From NCBI RefSeq assembly GCF_023006325.1, contig NZ_JAINDF010000002.1, positions 248,001 through 312,000 on the forward strand: DNA of 64,000 nt. The letters run 5' to 3'. The DNA comes from Kordiimonas marina. Lineage in GTDB: Bacteria; Pseudomonadota; Alphaproteobacteria; Sphingomonadales; Kordiimonadaceae. A program made the translations under genes and the position numbers. The stretch's first letter is position 1, and each line of letters opens with the position of its first letter. The notes beneath the pieces were generated by a model. It was not told the origin of the DNA. It worked only from the letters and a program-made list of their open reading frames with translations, and ran no database searches. Below, one piece after another: positions 7,345 through 16,255 of the stretch.

Positions 7345-7720
7345 CAAACGGCCGACCCGGCTATACAAGGACCCGCGCCACGGGCGTGTCATGGGTGTCT
7401 GCGCAGGCCTCAGCGACTATTTCAGCATGAATGTCCGCGCCATCCGCATCCTGGCCATCATCGGGGTGTTCATGTCCGGTGGCTGGCTGATCCTGGCCTA
7501 TCTGGTGCTCGGCTTCGCGCTCGACCCCAAGCCGGAGGACCTCTACACCGACGACCGGGAAGAAGAATTCTGGCGTCAGACGCGCCGCTCGCCGGACTAT
7601 ACCGCCGCTGAGCTCCGCCGCCGCTTCCGTGACATCGAACGCCGCACGGCGGACATGGAAGCCTATATGACCAGCAAGCGTTTCCGCCTCGAACGCGAGC
7701 TTAAAGCGCTCGAGGACTAG
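7331..7720 (+). CDS. pspC: PspC domain protein, phage-shock stress sensor
   Basis: A 129-residue protein. I choose ATG 7331, which has GGAGG 8 to 12 bases upstream within pspB. The PspC domain begins LYKDPRHGRVMGVCAGLSDY at about residue 12 and includes the characteristic GVCAGL-x-x-YF and a membrane segment at about 35-62 (IRILAIIGVFMSGGWLILAYLV). The cytoplasmic tail (about 65-129) is charged and helical (TAAELRRRFRDIERRTADME), as in PspC proteins that contact PspA. It is the last gene before a strong terminator. Confidence 0.93.
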   Translation: MTNFNKRPTRLYKDPRHGRVMGVCAGLSDYFSMNVRAIRILAIIGVFMSGGWLILAYLVLGFALDPKPEDLYTDDREEEFWRQTRRSPDYTAAELRRRFRDIERRTADMEAYMTSKRFRLERELKALED

Positions 7721-7768
7721 GAGAAGGTCTTAACGAGATTTCCCTTTCTCCCAGAAAGAGAAAATCCA

Positions 7769-7806
7769 AGGACGGAGTTCACCATGAAACTCCGTCCTCT
7801 TTTTTA
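7769..7806 (+). terminator. Rho-independent terminator of the psp operon
   Basis: An 11-bp perfect stem AGGACGGAGTT (7769-7779) / AACTCCGTCCT (7788-7798) with an 8-nt loop, followed by CTTTTTT. Confidence 0.95.
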
Positions 7807-7830
7807 GAAAAAATAAGCGAGGAGGAAGCG

Positions 7831-8415
7831 ATGTCATTCATTCATACGGTTCCGGCGGTGGCGATGGCCGCGATTGCCATATCTGTGCCCGCGGCAGCTG
7901 GAGATGCTGATCCGGTGGTAGATGTAGGACCGGGCGTGACCATGCCAGAGGCGATGGGAAGCGCTGCTGCCACACATGGTCCCCTGTATGACGCGATCAG
8001 GGCGGCGGACCTGCGTCTTTTCCATGTCTCATTCGACCTGTGCGACCCTGATGCCCTTGCCACTATGGTGACGGACGACCTGGAGTTTTTCCATGACCGC
8101 AACGGCGTCGTTGCCACGTCCGGCGCCCAGTTTATCCGGGACTTCCGGGACCACTGTCGGAAGCAGAAGGCCGGGACGGACTTTCTTTCCCGCCGGGAAT
8201 TGATCCCCGGCAGCCTCCGGGTTTACCCGCTTGGCCCCAACCGGGCTTTCGAGATGGGCAGCCACCGCTTCTTCAAACTGACGCCGGGCGCGCCCGATCA
8301 GCTGACCGAAACCGCGCTCTTTGCCCATGTTTGGGCAAAGGTGGATGGCAGCTGGAGGCTGGAACGGGTCATAAGCTATGATCATAAGGATGCCCCGAAA
8401 CCAATGCCCAGATAG
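7831..8415 (+). CDS. Exported SnoaL/NTF2-like (DUF4440-type) protein
   Basis: A 194-residue protein with a signal peptide (MSFIHTVPAVAMAAIAISVPAAAG, likely cleaved near residue 23) and then an NTF2-like cone domain: LYDAIRAADLRLFHVSF, DPDALATMVTDDLEFFHD, the middle TSGAQFIRDFRDHC, and the closing strands FAHVWAKVDGSWRLERVISYDH. This is the pattern of DUF4440/SnoaL-like proteins, whose members range from enzymes to scaffolds. Two Cys (about residues 71 and 111) could form a disulfide in the periplasm. AGGAGG precedes the start. It follows the psp terminator and is a separate unit; substrate unknown. Confidence 0.75.
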   Translation: MSFIHTVPAVAMAAIAISVPAAAGDADPVVDVGPGVTMPEAMGSAAATHGPLYDAIRAADLRLFHVSFDLCDPDALATMVTDDLEFFHDRNGVVATSGAQFIRDFRDHCRKQKAGTDFLSRRELIPGSLRVYPLGPNRAFEMGSHRFFKLTPGAPDQLTETALFAHVWAKVDGSWRLERVISYDHKDAPKPMPR

Positions 8416-8500
8416 GTACTGTGACACTTTTTCAGTGTTGCTAGTTGCCTGACATCGTCCCCGCATATAGTATGTAAATGTCTGTGTTGGGGACGGATTT

Positions 8501-9061
8501 ATGCATCAGATTATTGAGAGCAGCCCGCTCTTCCGCACCATTTATAAGGTGTGGGACAAATTAAGAGACGAAGACCAGGTCGTGCCGACGCGCGACCGGT
8601 TCAATCCGATGGCGCTCGGGTCGGATTTGGAGAATGTCGTGTTGGTCGAACGCGTGGACCGGGGCCGGTATGAATACCGGGTCATGGGAACCGCGGTCAG
8701 CACCCGGATGTCGTCAAATCCTGTCGGCACCAATATTCTCGATTATTTCCTGCCAGACGCTCAGGAATTCCTCACGGACTGGTTTGAGGCCATGACCTTC
8801 CAAGCCTGCGGCGTGGTCACTGAGCTGGACATGGTCTACAAGAACGATCCGAACCGGTCGGTCTGTATCTTTGGCCTGCCGATCCGCGGCAAGGGCGGTA
8901 AGGGCTATTATTATCTGTTTGGCAACCAGGCCAGGAAGCCGAAGCCGGGCGAACAGCAGCTCGACGGTGTGGTCAGCGCAGGCGAATATTTCCTGGAATG
9001 CACGGGCATTGATATCGGGGCCGGGTTGCCGGACCTGCCTAATATGCCGGCGCGCCCATAG
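8501..9061 (+). CDS. PAS_5-family sensor protein (first of two)
   Basis: A 186-residue stand-alone PAS protein of the PAS_5 type typical of alphaproteobacteria. The domain covers most of the protein: SSPLFRTIYKVWDKLRDE at the start, VPTRDRFNPMALGSDLENVVLVERV, then YRVMGTAVSTRMSSNPVGTN and the long helix FLTDWFEAMT. There is no output domain, so it would act by protein contact or as a sensory module. A second copy with the same layout follows at 9242. Ligand and partner unknown. Confidence 0.75.
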   Translation: MHQIIESSPLFRTIYKVWDKLRDEDQVVPTRDRFNPMALGSDLENVVLVERVDRGRYEYRVMGTAVSTRMSSNPVGTNILDYFLPDAQEFLTDWFEAMTFQACGVVTELDMVYKNDPNRSVCIFGLPIRGKGGKGYYYLFGNQARKPKPGEQQLDGVVSAGEYFLECTGIDIGAGLPDLPNMPARP

Positions 9062-9241
9062 CTCCCTCCCAGGGGTGATAAACGGCTCTATATTTACTTT
9101 GGTTTAGCCTTCTTTAACATGACGTCGGCTATCTTGGACCTAGCTTGAGGTGCGAATGCGTATGCCGCCATGTTCGCTGGCGGTCTCAGGTGTATGGTGC
9201 GGCAGCCATGTAAACGCGAATATGTCATGCAGGAGGTGCAT

Positions 9242-9778
9242 GTGCCGGGTGGCCATTTCTCCAAATTTTTTAATATCTGGGCATCTTTCCGCAGGGATGG
9301 AGAGACCGTGCCCTTATGGCCGAGCGTCAAGCCCATGGCGTTTGGTGATCTCCTGACCGATGTTATGCTTGTGCGGAAAAATGAGGACGGCGAGTATCGT
9401 TTCCGTCTACTTGGCTCGGCCATCAATCAGCGTATGGGGTCGGACCCCGTCGGTCAGAGCATCCTGAGTCTTATGCATCCACGAGTCCATGAGTATATTC
9501 TTCGCTGGTTCGACCTGGTTATTACCCAGCCGTGCGGGGCCATCAGCGATGCGGACATTCTGTTCGAACGGCCCTCTAACATACGGGTCAAGTCGATCTG
9601 TCTGCCCATTGCGGATGCCAGCGGGAAGATAGACACATTCATGTACTGGAATGATATCCAGGGGCTTGCCGGCTATGGCAATTTCGGCGCCTTCCGGATG
9701 CTTGGCGCCAAATATTTCATGGTCGAAGCGGTCGATATCGGCGCCGGTGTTCCCGAAGGCCCGGCTTGGGCCGGTTAA
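9242..9778 (+). CDS. PAS_5-family sensor protein (second of two)
   Basis: A paralogue of the preceding protein: FSKFFNIWASFRRDGETVPL aligns with its N-terminus, FRLLGSAINQRMGSDPVGQS with its core, and both end in VDIGAGVP/IDIGAGLP. I prefer the GTG at 9242 because a perfect AGGAGG lies 5 bases upstream and the resulting 178 residues match the paralogue's length; the in-frame ATGs at 9170, 9194 and 9227 have no comparable site. The two copies differ at most positions, so the duplication is old. The stop overlaps the end of the convergent MFS gene by 4 bases. Confidence 0.7.
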   Translation: MPGGHFSKFFNIWASFRRDGETVPLWPSVKPMAFGDLLTDVMLVRKNEDGEYRFRLLGSAINQRMGSDPVGQSILSLMHPRVHEYILRWFDLVITQPCGAISDADILFERPSNIRVKSICLPIADASGKIDTFMYWNDIQGLAGYGNFGAFRMLGAKYFMVEAVDIGAGVPEGPAWAG

Positions 9779-11109
9779 GACTGTTCAGCCAGCCGTTCCT
9801 CTTCCGCGATCACGGCCTTGGCGAAGGCCTTGCGGCCCCACAGAAGAAGCCCAAGACACAGCGGCGTGGTAATCGCCGCCACCAGTGCCATGGAATAATT
9901 GAGCTTCATCTCATCACCGAAGACATGGTCGGTGAAAAAGCCGATGAGCCAAGGGCCGGAACCGTAGCCGATGATGTTGGTACACAGCACATAGAAGGCC
10001 GTCACCTGCCCGCGCATCTGGTTGGGGGTGATGATATGAAGCCCGGCAAAGGCCACACCCGAAGGCAGGTTCAGAAACAGGTTGGAGACCGCCAGCACCA
10101 TCCACACCACATGGGTGTCCTGGATGAAGGGCAGGGTCATCGCCGGGATCGCGAAGCCAAGCGGGGCGACGATCATGGCCCGGATATGGGCATCCTTATA
10201 ACCTTTGCGGAACAGGCGGTCGGCCAGCGTGCCGCCGAGCAACAGCCCCATGGGGCCGGTGATGATGGCAATGCTGCCAAAGGTCTTGCCGACCTCGGCC
10301 GGGTTCAGGCCATGGAAGCGGTTGAAGAAAAGCGCGAGGAACATGAGCGTGCCGAAGCCGAGCATCGCCACCGCCGAAATGCCGAAACAGATACCGGCAT
10401 AAGCCCGGAACCGGCTAAGCATGTGGCGGGCAACCTCCGACACCGGGACAGCCTTGGCAGCCCCCACCATGCCCTTGCGGGACGGTTCCTTGATCGTTCC
10501 GATCAGGAGGGCGAGCAGAATCCCCGGCAGGCCGACAAGGACGAAGGTCTTCTGCCAGTGGCCGATGGTCCCCAGGCCGGGAACGGTCCAGTCCGGCATA
10601 TGCGCGGCAATCTGGATCACCCAGCCGCCGACGATGAAGGCCAGGGCCGACCCGACGGGAATACCCATGGAATAAACCGAAAGCGCGGTCGCAAGCCTAT
10701 GTTTCGGGAAACTGTCAGCCAGCAGCGACCCGGCAGCGGGGGCCAGGGTGGCTTCGCCCGCGCCAACCCCGATCCGGAGGAGAAACAGGTGGATGAAGTC
10801 CCGCGCGAAGGCGCCCAGGGCGGTCATGATGCTCCAGACAATAAGCCCGACGGTGATCAGCCCGCGGCGGCTTCTGCTGTCGGCGATGCGGGCGCAGAAC
10901 AGCCCGAAGACGGTATAGAAGATCGCGAAGGCATAGCCTGTCAGCACCCCGAATTCGGTATCGCTGATCTTGAAGTCGGCTTTGATTGAAGGGCCGAGAA
11001 GGCCGAGGATCTGCCTGTCGATGAAGGAAAAAGTGTAGATGATCAGAAGCAGAAACACCATATACCAGGCGTAGGCCGGGCGTGGATACCCGGTTGGCTG
11101 ATCTGACAT
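9775..11109 (-). CDS. MFS transporter, spinster-like
   Basis: A 444-residue major facilitator superfamily protein with 12 predicted membrane segments. The first helix carries FSFIDRQILGLLGP, and FGVLTGYAFAIFYTVFGLFCARIADSRSRRG gives the conserved loop 2-3 motif; GVGAGEATLAPAAGSLLADSFP in helices 4-5 is characteristic of the spinster-like MFS group common in Sphingomonas-like bacteria. The substrate cannot be told. A strong purine-rich site (GGGGAGGCC) lies upstream of ATG 11109. Divergent from sufE. Confidence 0.85.
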   Translation of the reverse strand: MSDQPTGYPRPAYAWYMVFLLLIIYTFSFIDRQILGLLGPSIKADFKISDTEFGVLTGYAFAIFYTVFGLFCARIADSRSRRGLITVGLIVWSIMTALGAFARDFIHLFLLRIGVGAGEATLAPAAGSLLADSFPKHRLATALSVYSMGIPVGSALAFIVGGWVIQIAAHMPDWTVPGLGTIGHWQKTFVLVGLPGILLALLIGTIKEPSRKGMVGAAKAVPVSEVARHMLSRFRAYAGICFGISAVAMLGFGTLMFLALFFNRFHGLNPAEVGKTFGSIAIITGPMGLLLGGTLADRLFRKGYKDAHIRAMIVAPLGFAIPAMTLPFIQDTHVVWMVLAVSNLFLNLPSGVAFAGLHIITPNQMRGQVTAFYVLCTNIIGYGSGPWLIGFFTDHVFGDEMKLNYSMALVAAITTPLCLGLLLWGRKAFAKAVIAEEERLAEQS

Positions 11110-11251
11110 AAGGCCTCCCCTTTTTCCCGTGTCAGGCGTTTGGCCTCTCGGCGATTTGGCCTTTTCTTGAGGCTGCCGATCCGATAGACCTTGCCTTCAT
11201 TAAGTTGGGCACTGGCGCCCGCTGTCAAGCAAGTTGGAGCGAAAAGCGAGA

Positions 11252-11668
11252 ATGGCCACCCTGGATACGACCCTTGAAGACGTGATCGATACCTTCGAGT
11301 TTCTGGACGACTGGGAGGATCGTTACCGCTATGTGATCGACCTTGGCCGCAAGCTGCCGCCCCTCGACGCCAGCGAAATGACCGACACCTACAAGGTGCG
11401 CGGTTGCCAAAGCCAGGTCTGGCTCATCCCCGAAATGGACGCCGAAGGCCGCATTCAGCTGCGCGGCGACAGTGACGCTCATATCGTCAAGGGCCTGGTG
11501 GCCTTGATGCTCTTGATCTTTTCCGGCAAGACGCCCGCGGAAATCCTGGCGACCGACGCCCGCGCCATCCTCGACAAGCTCGGCCTGTCCGCGCATCTGT
11601 CGCCCATGCGGGCGAACGGGCTGTTCTCGATGGTCGAACGCATCCGGGATATTGCCGAAAAGGCCTGA
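11252..11668 (+). CDS. sufE: SufE-family sulfur acceptor for cysteine desulfurase
   Basis: A 138-residue SufE protein. The fold signature runs DVIDTFEFLDDWEDRYRYVI, LGRKLPPL, then YKVRGCQSQVWL with the persulfide-accepting Cys 52, and DSDAHIVKGLVALMLLIFSG. SufE takes sulfur from SufS and stimulates Fe-S assembly. I choose ATG 11252; a TTG at 11234 would add six residues not typical of the family. It is monocistronic, ends at a terminator, and no other suf gene lies in the window. Confidence 0.92.
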   Translation: MATLDTTLEDVIDTFEFLDDWEDRYRYVIDLGRKLPPLDASEMTDTYKVRGCQSQVWLIPEMDAEGRIQLRGDSDAHIVKGLVALMLLIFSGKTPAEILATDARAILDKLGLSAHLSPMRANGLFSMVERIRDIAEKA

Positions 11669-11691
11669 TGCGGGCTTTTCGCCGGGCAAGA

Positions 11692-11716
11692 AAAAGGGGC
11701 CACGTGGGCCCCTTTT
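11692..11716. terminator. Bidirectional terminator between sufE and the NSS transporter
   Basis: AAAAGGGGCC (11692-11701) / GGCCCCTTTT (11707-11716) with a 5-nt loop; A-rich on one side and T-rich on the other, so it can serve both convergent genes. Confidence 0.85.
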
Positions 11717-11740
11717 GTGTGTCTGATGAGTGTCGCAGCC

Positions 11741-13108
11741 TTAACCGGTGATCGTCGCATAGATAATATTGGCGAAAATCACGGCGATGGCGATCGGGCA
11801 CACATAGCGCACCAGGAAGTACCAGACCCGGAAGCTCTTGTCCTGGATTGCCAGCTCTTCCATCATCGCCTTGCGGCTGACGAACCAGCCGACGAAAATC
11901 ATCATGAACATCGCGCCGATAGGCATCAGGATGTTCGAGGCGATATAGTCCTTCAGGTCCATAATGCTGAGACCGAAGATATGGACATTGGCAAGCACGT
12001 TGCCTTCCTGGCCGAGCGACGAGAAAATGCCGAGGGCGAAGGCCGCGAAGCCCATGGTGGCCGTGGTCTTGATCCGGTTCCAGCCCATGCGCTCTTCCAT
12101 GTAGGATACAGCCGGTTCCAGAAGCGAGATCGAACTGGTAATCGCTGCGACGCCCAGAAGCGCGAAGAAAAGCGGCCCCACAATGGTGCCACCCGGCATC
12201 TGGCCAAAGGCGATCGGCAGGGTGACGAACACCAGGCCCGGGCCTTTGGAAGCCTCAAGGCCCGGATAGCCGAACACGATCGGGAAGATCGCCAGGCCAG
12301 CCAGCAGGGCAACCATGCTGTCGGAGGCTGTGATGATGAAGGCCGAGCGTGGGATGTTGACGCTTTTCGGCAGGTAGGAACCGTAGGTCATCATCGAGCC
12401 CATCGCGAGCGAGAGCGAGAAGAAGGCGAGGCCCATGGCGCTGAGTATGTTGTTGACGGTCAGCTTATGGAAATTCGGCTCGAACAGGAACTTGATCGCT
12501 GCGTCGAAGTTACCGGTGACACCGGAATAGACCACCAGCAAGATGAGGATGATGAACAGTGCCGGCATCAGGACTTCAACTGCTTTTTCAAGGCCGCCCT
12601 GCACACCGCGTGCGACGATGCCGACGGTGATGGCCATGAACAGGAAGTGGTAGACGATCGGCTCGAACGGTTCGGCAATAAAGCTATTGAAGGTCGATTC
12701 CGACGTCGCTGCGGTCCAGCCCGTGAAGCCCATGGCAGCCTTGCCGATATAGGCAAGGACCCAGCCACCGACCAGCGAATAGAAGCTGATGATGATAAAG
12801 GCGCCGACGATGCCCGACCAGCCGAGCAAGCTCCATGCTTTGCTACGGCCTTCTTCCGAGGCGATCTTGGTCATGGAGTTAACCGGCGACATCTGCCCGC
12901 GTCGGCCAAGCGACAGCTCGGCGATCAGGCACGGTGCGCCGATCATGAAGGCGCAGATAAGATAGACCAAGACAAAGGCGCCACCGCCTCCTTGGCCTGC
13001 TACGTATGGAAATTTCCAGATATTCCCCAAACCGACGGCACTGCCCACCGCGGCCATAAGGAATGCCCAGCGTGACGACCACTGAGCATGTTGTGATGAT
13101 CCAGCCAT
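11741..13108 (-). CDS. Sodium-dependent transporter, NSS/SNF family
   Basis: A 455-residue neurotransmitter:sodium symporter-family protein. The first helix WAFLMAAVGSAVGLGNIWKF holds the conserved Na+-binding GxAVGLGNxWRFPY motif, and AFMIGAPCLIAELSLGRRG follows. About eleven to twelve membrane segments are expected, with the unwound TM6 region near GLAFFSLSLAMG. Bacterial members carry amino acids with sodium (LeuT, TnaT types); the substrate is not determined here. Single gene between a terminator and the lipoprotein/anhydrase pair. Confidence 0.9.
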   Translation of the reverse strand: MAGSSQHAQWSSRWAFLMAAVGSAVGLGNIWKFPYVAGQGGGGAFVLVYLICAFMIGAPCLIAELSLGRRGQMSPVNSMTKIASEEGRSKAWSLLGWSGIVGAFIIISFYSLVGGWVLAYIGKAAMGFTGWTAATSESTFNSFIAEPFEPIVYHFLFMAITVGIVARGVQGGLEKAVEVLMPALFIILILLVVYSGVTGNFDAAIKFLFEPNFHKLTVNNILSAMGLAFFSLSLAMGSMMTYGSYLPKSVNIPRSAFIITASDSMVALLAGLAIFPIVFGYPGLEASKGPGLVFVTLPIAFGQMPGGTIVGPLFFALLGVAAITSSISLLEPAVSYMEERMGWNRIKTTATMGFAAFALGIFSSLGQEGNVLANVHIFGLSIMDLKDYIASNILMPIGAMFMMIFVGWFVSRKAMMEELAIQDKSFRVWYFLVRYVCPIAIAVIFANIIYATITG

Positions 13109-13251
13109 GTAACCCGTTCTCCCCTGTTACATATTTTCATTGGGTCCCGCCTCCCCAGCCGGCGGGTGTGAATCGGGCGCCATCATAGGACCACGAAAGC
13201 GGCTCGGCCACCTGAAAATGGAGGGGCTCCGGCGGGAGGGGCCGGTCGCGG

Positions 13252-14034
13252 CTATTTCTGGGTATCGAGGACCGCGCAATATTGGCCTTGGGCCTTGATG
13301 CTTTGGCACAGGTTCTCGGCTTCCTGGTGGTCGTTGAGCCGGACACCAAGCCTGACGGCGAAGCCATGCACGTCCACTTCCCACTGGTCCAGGATACCGG
13401 CGAGCGCGGGGAACATTTTCTCCAGCGTCGGCTTGTTTGCTTTCGCGTGCTCCAGCGACCGGTAGGAGGCCAGATGCACGAACCAGCGCCCAAGCGGGGA
13501 CTGGGACGCGGGCCGCGTCACCGTCATGGCGTGGCTGCTCGTGTGCCGGACCGTGGCCCGGTGGCTGCTGGTCATGCTGCTCATCGACGGCAGGCCGTTC
13601 CCAAGCGTGGGCATGGGTGCGGCCGCGACATCCATGGCCTGAAGCTGCTGGGCGATCATCGCCAGGTGGCGTCCGGCTTCATCGCTGATCGTGCCGTTGG
13701 CCAGATAGTCGTTGCCGCAGCGCAGGGAAACATTGCCCTGATAGCCGGCATTCATCAGCTCGGCATACAGCTTGCGGGCGACGATCGGCTGGCCGCCGGT
13801 TTCATAGGCCAGCGCCTTATAGAACTGGTCGGACGGGGCCGCGAGCGGCTCGGAGGACAGGATCTTGATGGCATCGTCTGCCCGGCCTTCGCACAAAGCG
13901 GACTGGACCGCGGGCGATGCCGCACGGGTCGGGCCTGGCCCCATGGCGCTGGGAGACGGGCCGCCGACGCAGGCCGCCAGCATGGCGAGGGGCACAAGGC
14001 CCAGGACGGCTTTAAGCTTAGTGAGGCTGCGCAT
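13252..14034 (-). CDS. Lipoprotein with SPOR-like C-terminal domain
   Basis: A 260-residue protein with a lipoprotein signal peptide (LVPLAMLAACVGG; LAAC lipobox, Cys 22). Residues about 45-125 look like a TPR/Sel1-type helical repeat (EGRADDAIKILSSEPL, YKALAYETGGQPIVARKLYAELM). A low-complexity Met/Ser/Thr/Pro linker follows (about 135-180). The end, RWFVHLASYRSLEHAKANK to GQYCAVLDTQ, has the spacing of a SPOR peptidoglycan-binding domain, with the typical W-x-VHLASY start. Its first bases overlap the carbonic anhydrase gene by 17 bases, so it is translated second in that pair. Role: probably envelope-associated. Confidence 0.65.
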   Translation of the reverse strand: MRSLTKLKAVLGLVPLAMLAACVGGPSPSAMGPGPTRAASPAVQSALCEGRADDAIKILSSEPLAAPSDQFYKALAYETGGQPIVARKLYAELMNAGYQGNVSLRCGNDYLANGTISDEAGRHLAMIAQQLQAMDVAAAPMPTLGNGLPSMSSMTSSHRATVRHTSSHAMTVTRPASQSPLGRWFVHLASYRSLEHAKANKPTLEKMFPALAGILDQWEVDVHGFAVRLGVRLNDHQEAENLCQSIKAQGQYCAVLDTQK

Positions 14035-14773
14035 CGAGGATGATCCGGTTGTTGCGGGGCTGCTGGTTGCGGGCGTTTTCCCCCATGATCGACTTGATGG
14101 CGTTGATCTGTTTGGCGGAAAACTCGATCGGGGTCTTCAGCACGTACCAGTTGACGCCCTCGGTACAGGGCGGTGTGGTCAGCGACCCCATATAGCGGTA
14201 ATAGGTCTTGTTGTTCGGCATCAGGTCGCGGGCATTGATCTTGATGTTGGGCAGGTCGATGGCCTGGTCCGGTTCGATCGGCAGGTTGGGCCAGATCTCC
14301 TCGGCGGCGAGGTTTTCTTTGCCTTCGCGGACAAGAACCGCGACCACAGCGAGGCTGCCGTCCTTGGCCTGATGAACGAAATGAATTTCCATCGGAAACT
14401 TGAGGCCGACGACCGTATGCTCAGCCGGGGTATGGAAATGGAAGCTCTTGAGCTCGTAGCGCTTGTTGCCGACGTCCAGCCAGCTGCCGCTCGGATAGCT
14501 CATGACAATGGTATGGCGGTTGTTCTTCAGAACCAGGGGCGCGACCTGATAGTCGGTCTTCAGCTGGTGCAGGATCGCGGGCTCCGTGCCTTCGATATTG
14601 ATGGGCGATTGCATGGCCCCGCCGTCGCACGTGGCATAGGCGGGGGACAGGCTACCCCAGGCCTTCTGGCCGTTGCTGCCTGAATAGCTCCAGCTGGTGT
14701 CGGCGGATGCCGCGGTCGATACAGCCATGACGCCGGCCAGGAACGCCAGCGAAAATTTCCCAAACATATGCAA
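14018..14773 (-). CDS. Alpha-class carbonic anhydrase, periplasmic
   Basis: A 251-residue alpha-carbonic anhydrase with a signal peptide (MFGKFSLAFLAGVMAVSTAASA, cut near residue 24). Zinc ligands are His 112 and His 114 (SFHFHTPAEH) and His 131 (MEIHFVHQ). The proline-rich substrate loop SLTTPPCTEGVNWYVL is at 197-212, and Cys 49 with Cys 203 can make the family's usual disulfide. QSPINI at 55-60 is the conserved N-terminal motif. It interconverts CO2 and bicarbonate in the periplasm. It forms a two-gene unit with the SPOR-like lipoprotein. Confidence 0.95.
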   Translation of the reverse strand: MHMFGKFSLAFLAGVMAVSTAASADTSWSYSGSNGQKAWGSLSPAYATCDGGAMQSPINIEGTEPAILHQLKTDYQVAPLVLKNNRHTIVMSYPSGSWLDVGNKRYELKSFHFHTPAEHTVVGLKFPMEIHFVHQAKDGSLAVVAVLVREGKENLAAEEIWPNLPIEPDQAIDLPNIKINARDLMPNNKTYYRYMGSLTTPPCTEGVNWYVLKTPIEFSAKQINAIKSIMGENARNQQPRNNRIILDAQPH

Positions 14774-14836
14774 GTCTCCCTGTGTCGCCCCCTTGTAGGG
14801 AGGCGTCCGCGCAAGGCTACTATGCCGGGCGGCCGA

Positions 14837-16252
14837 TTAAAAGCCTGTTTCTTGGCGGATGGCGCTGGCCAAGTTCTTGAGCCGGTTATCGATTTCACCG
14901 TCCGGCATATTGGCGAAGCCGAAGAGAAGCCCATGTCGGGGCGTGGCTTCCCGGTAGGTGGCGGACAGGGGCACGGCGCCGATACCAGCTTTATGGGCCA
15001 GGGGCGCCAGCTGTGTATCAGGTATATGGGCCAAGGCCGGGCGCCGGAACGCCGTGACATGCAGGCCGGCATCGGTGTTATCAAACTCGAAATAGGCGCC
15101 CAGATGTGCGGCAGCCTTCTGGAACAGCGCGAGCCGGTGCCGGTGCACAGTGCGCAGGTTCCTGAGGTGGCGGGCGAAATGGCCTTCCTCAATAAAGCGG
15201 GTCAGTTGAAGCTGCGGGCCGATTGCGGGGAAGCCCTCGGTCGCGGCGCGGTGGCGTACCACGCGCTCCACCAGCTCATGCGGCAGCACCAGGTAACCGA
15301 GCCTCAGCGCGATATAAAGCGCCTTCGAGAAGCTGCCGCCATAGATCACGCGCTGGCCGCCATCCAGCCCTTGCAGGGAGCTCACCGGCCGTCCGGCATA
15401 GCGGAATTCGCTGTCGTAATCGTCCTCCAGGATCAGCGCGCCGGTCCGGGCCGCCCAATCGAGAAGCTCCAGCCGCCTTTTAAGCGGCATGGTCTGCCCC
15501 AGCGGATACTGGCGGGAGGGGCTGACCACCAGAAGACCCGCCGCACCCTCCGGCACCATGGCACCGTCCGCATCGACGCCCGTGTGTCGCTTGGGGTGGG
15601 GCAGCGTGGAGACCGCGGCGCTCAGGCCCGGATAGCCCGGGTCTTCCAGAACAAGGGCCCGGTCCGCGGGCACCACGCTTTCCGCCAAAAGCCTCAGCCC
15701 CGGTTGCACGCCGGAGATGATGATGATCTGGTCCGGGTCCGCCACCACCCCGCGGGCGGCATGGAGGTAGGTGGCGATCGCCGAACGGAGCGGGCGATAC
15801 CCGGCCGGGTCCATATGCTGCAGATGCTCCTTGGTGGCATGACGCCAGACACTGCCGCCGATCCGCGCCCACAGCGCGGTGGGGAAGGCATCAAGCGCGG
15901 GCATGCCGGCAAGCGGCCGGTTGGGCGTGAAACGCTGGTCCCGGACCGGAGTGTCGGCGGATGGGGCCAATTGCAGATACTGGTCCGGCAGGTCGGCGGT
16001 GATGAAGGTGCCTGCCCCTTGCCGGGTTTCCAGGTAGCCTTCGGCGATCAACTGGTCATAGGCTGCCAGCACGGTATTGCGGGAAAGGGAGAGCCGCGTG
16101 GCCAGGGCCCGGCTTGCTGGCAGGCGTTCGCCCGCGCTCAATTGGCCCTTCAGCACCGCATGCCGCAGCAATTGGGCCAGCTGTTCGTTAAGCGGGGTAT
16201 CGCCGTCAGCGTCCAGCCCGGGAGTGAGGAGTGACGCAACCATATCCTTCAT
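14837..16252 (-). CDS. MocR/PdxR-type regulator (GntR wHTH fused to aminotransferase domain)
   Basis: A 471-residue MocR-family regulator: a GntR winged helix at about 20-85 (RLPASRALATRLSLSRNTVLAAYDQL split over helices 2-3), a linker, and a fold-type I aminotransferase domain at about 115-470. The PLP-binding Lys 310 lies in GGSFSKALY, and LILEDDYDSEFRY (273-285) is the PLP-contact strand. Members often control vitamin B6 or amino-acid metabolism genes that lie divergently; here the divergent gene encodes a PNPOx-like flavoprotein. Direct and inverted repeats between the two genes (16256-16303) are likely binding sites. Confidence 0.9.
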   Translation of the reverse strand: MKDMVASLLTPGLDADGDTPLNEQLAQLLRHAVLKGQLSAGERLPASRALATRLSLSRNTVLAAYDQLIAEGYLETRQGAGTFITADLPDQYLQLAPSADTPVRDQRFTPNRPLAGMPALDAFPTALWARIGGSVWRHATKEHLQHMDPAGYRPLRSAIATYLHAARGVVADPDQIIIISGVQPGLRLLAESVVPADRALVLEDPGYPGLSAAVSTLPHPKRHTGVDADGAMVPEGAAGLLVVSPSRQYPLGQTMPLKRRLELLDWAARTGALILEDDYDSEFRYAGRPVSSLQGLDGGQRVIYGGSFSKALYIALRLGYLVLPHELVERVVRHRAATEGFPAIGPQLQLTRFIEEGHFARHLRNLRTVHRHRLALFQKAAAHLGAYFEFDNTDAGLHVTAFRRPALAHIPDTQLAPLAHKAGIGAVPLSATYREATPRHGLLFGFANMPDGEIDNRLKNLASAIRQETGF

Positions 16253-16255
16253 GGA

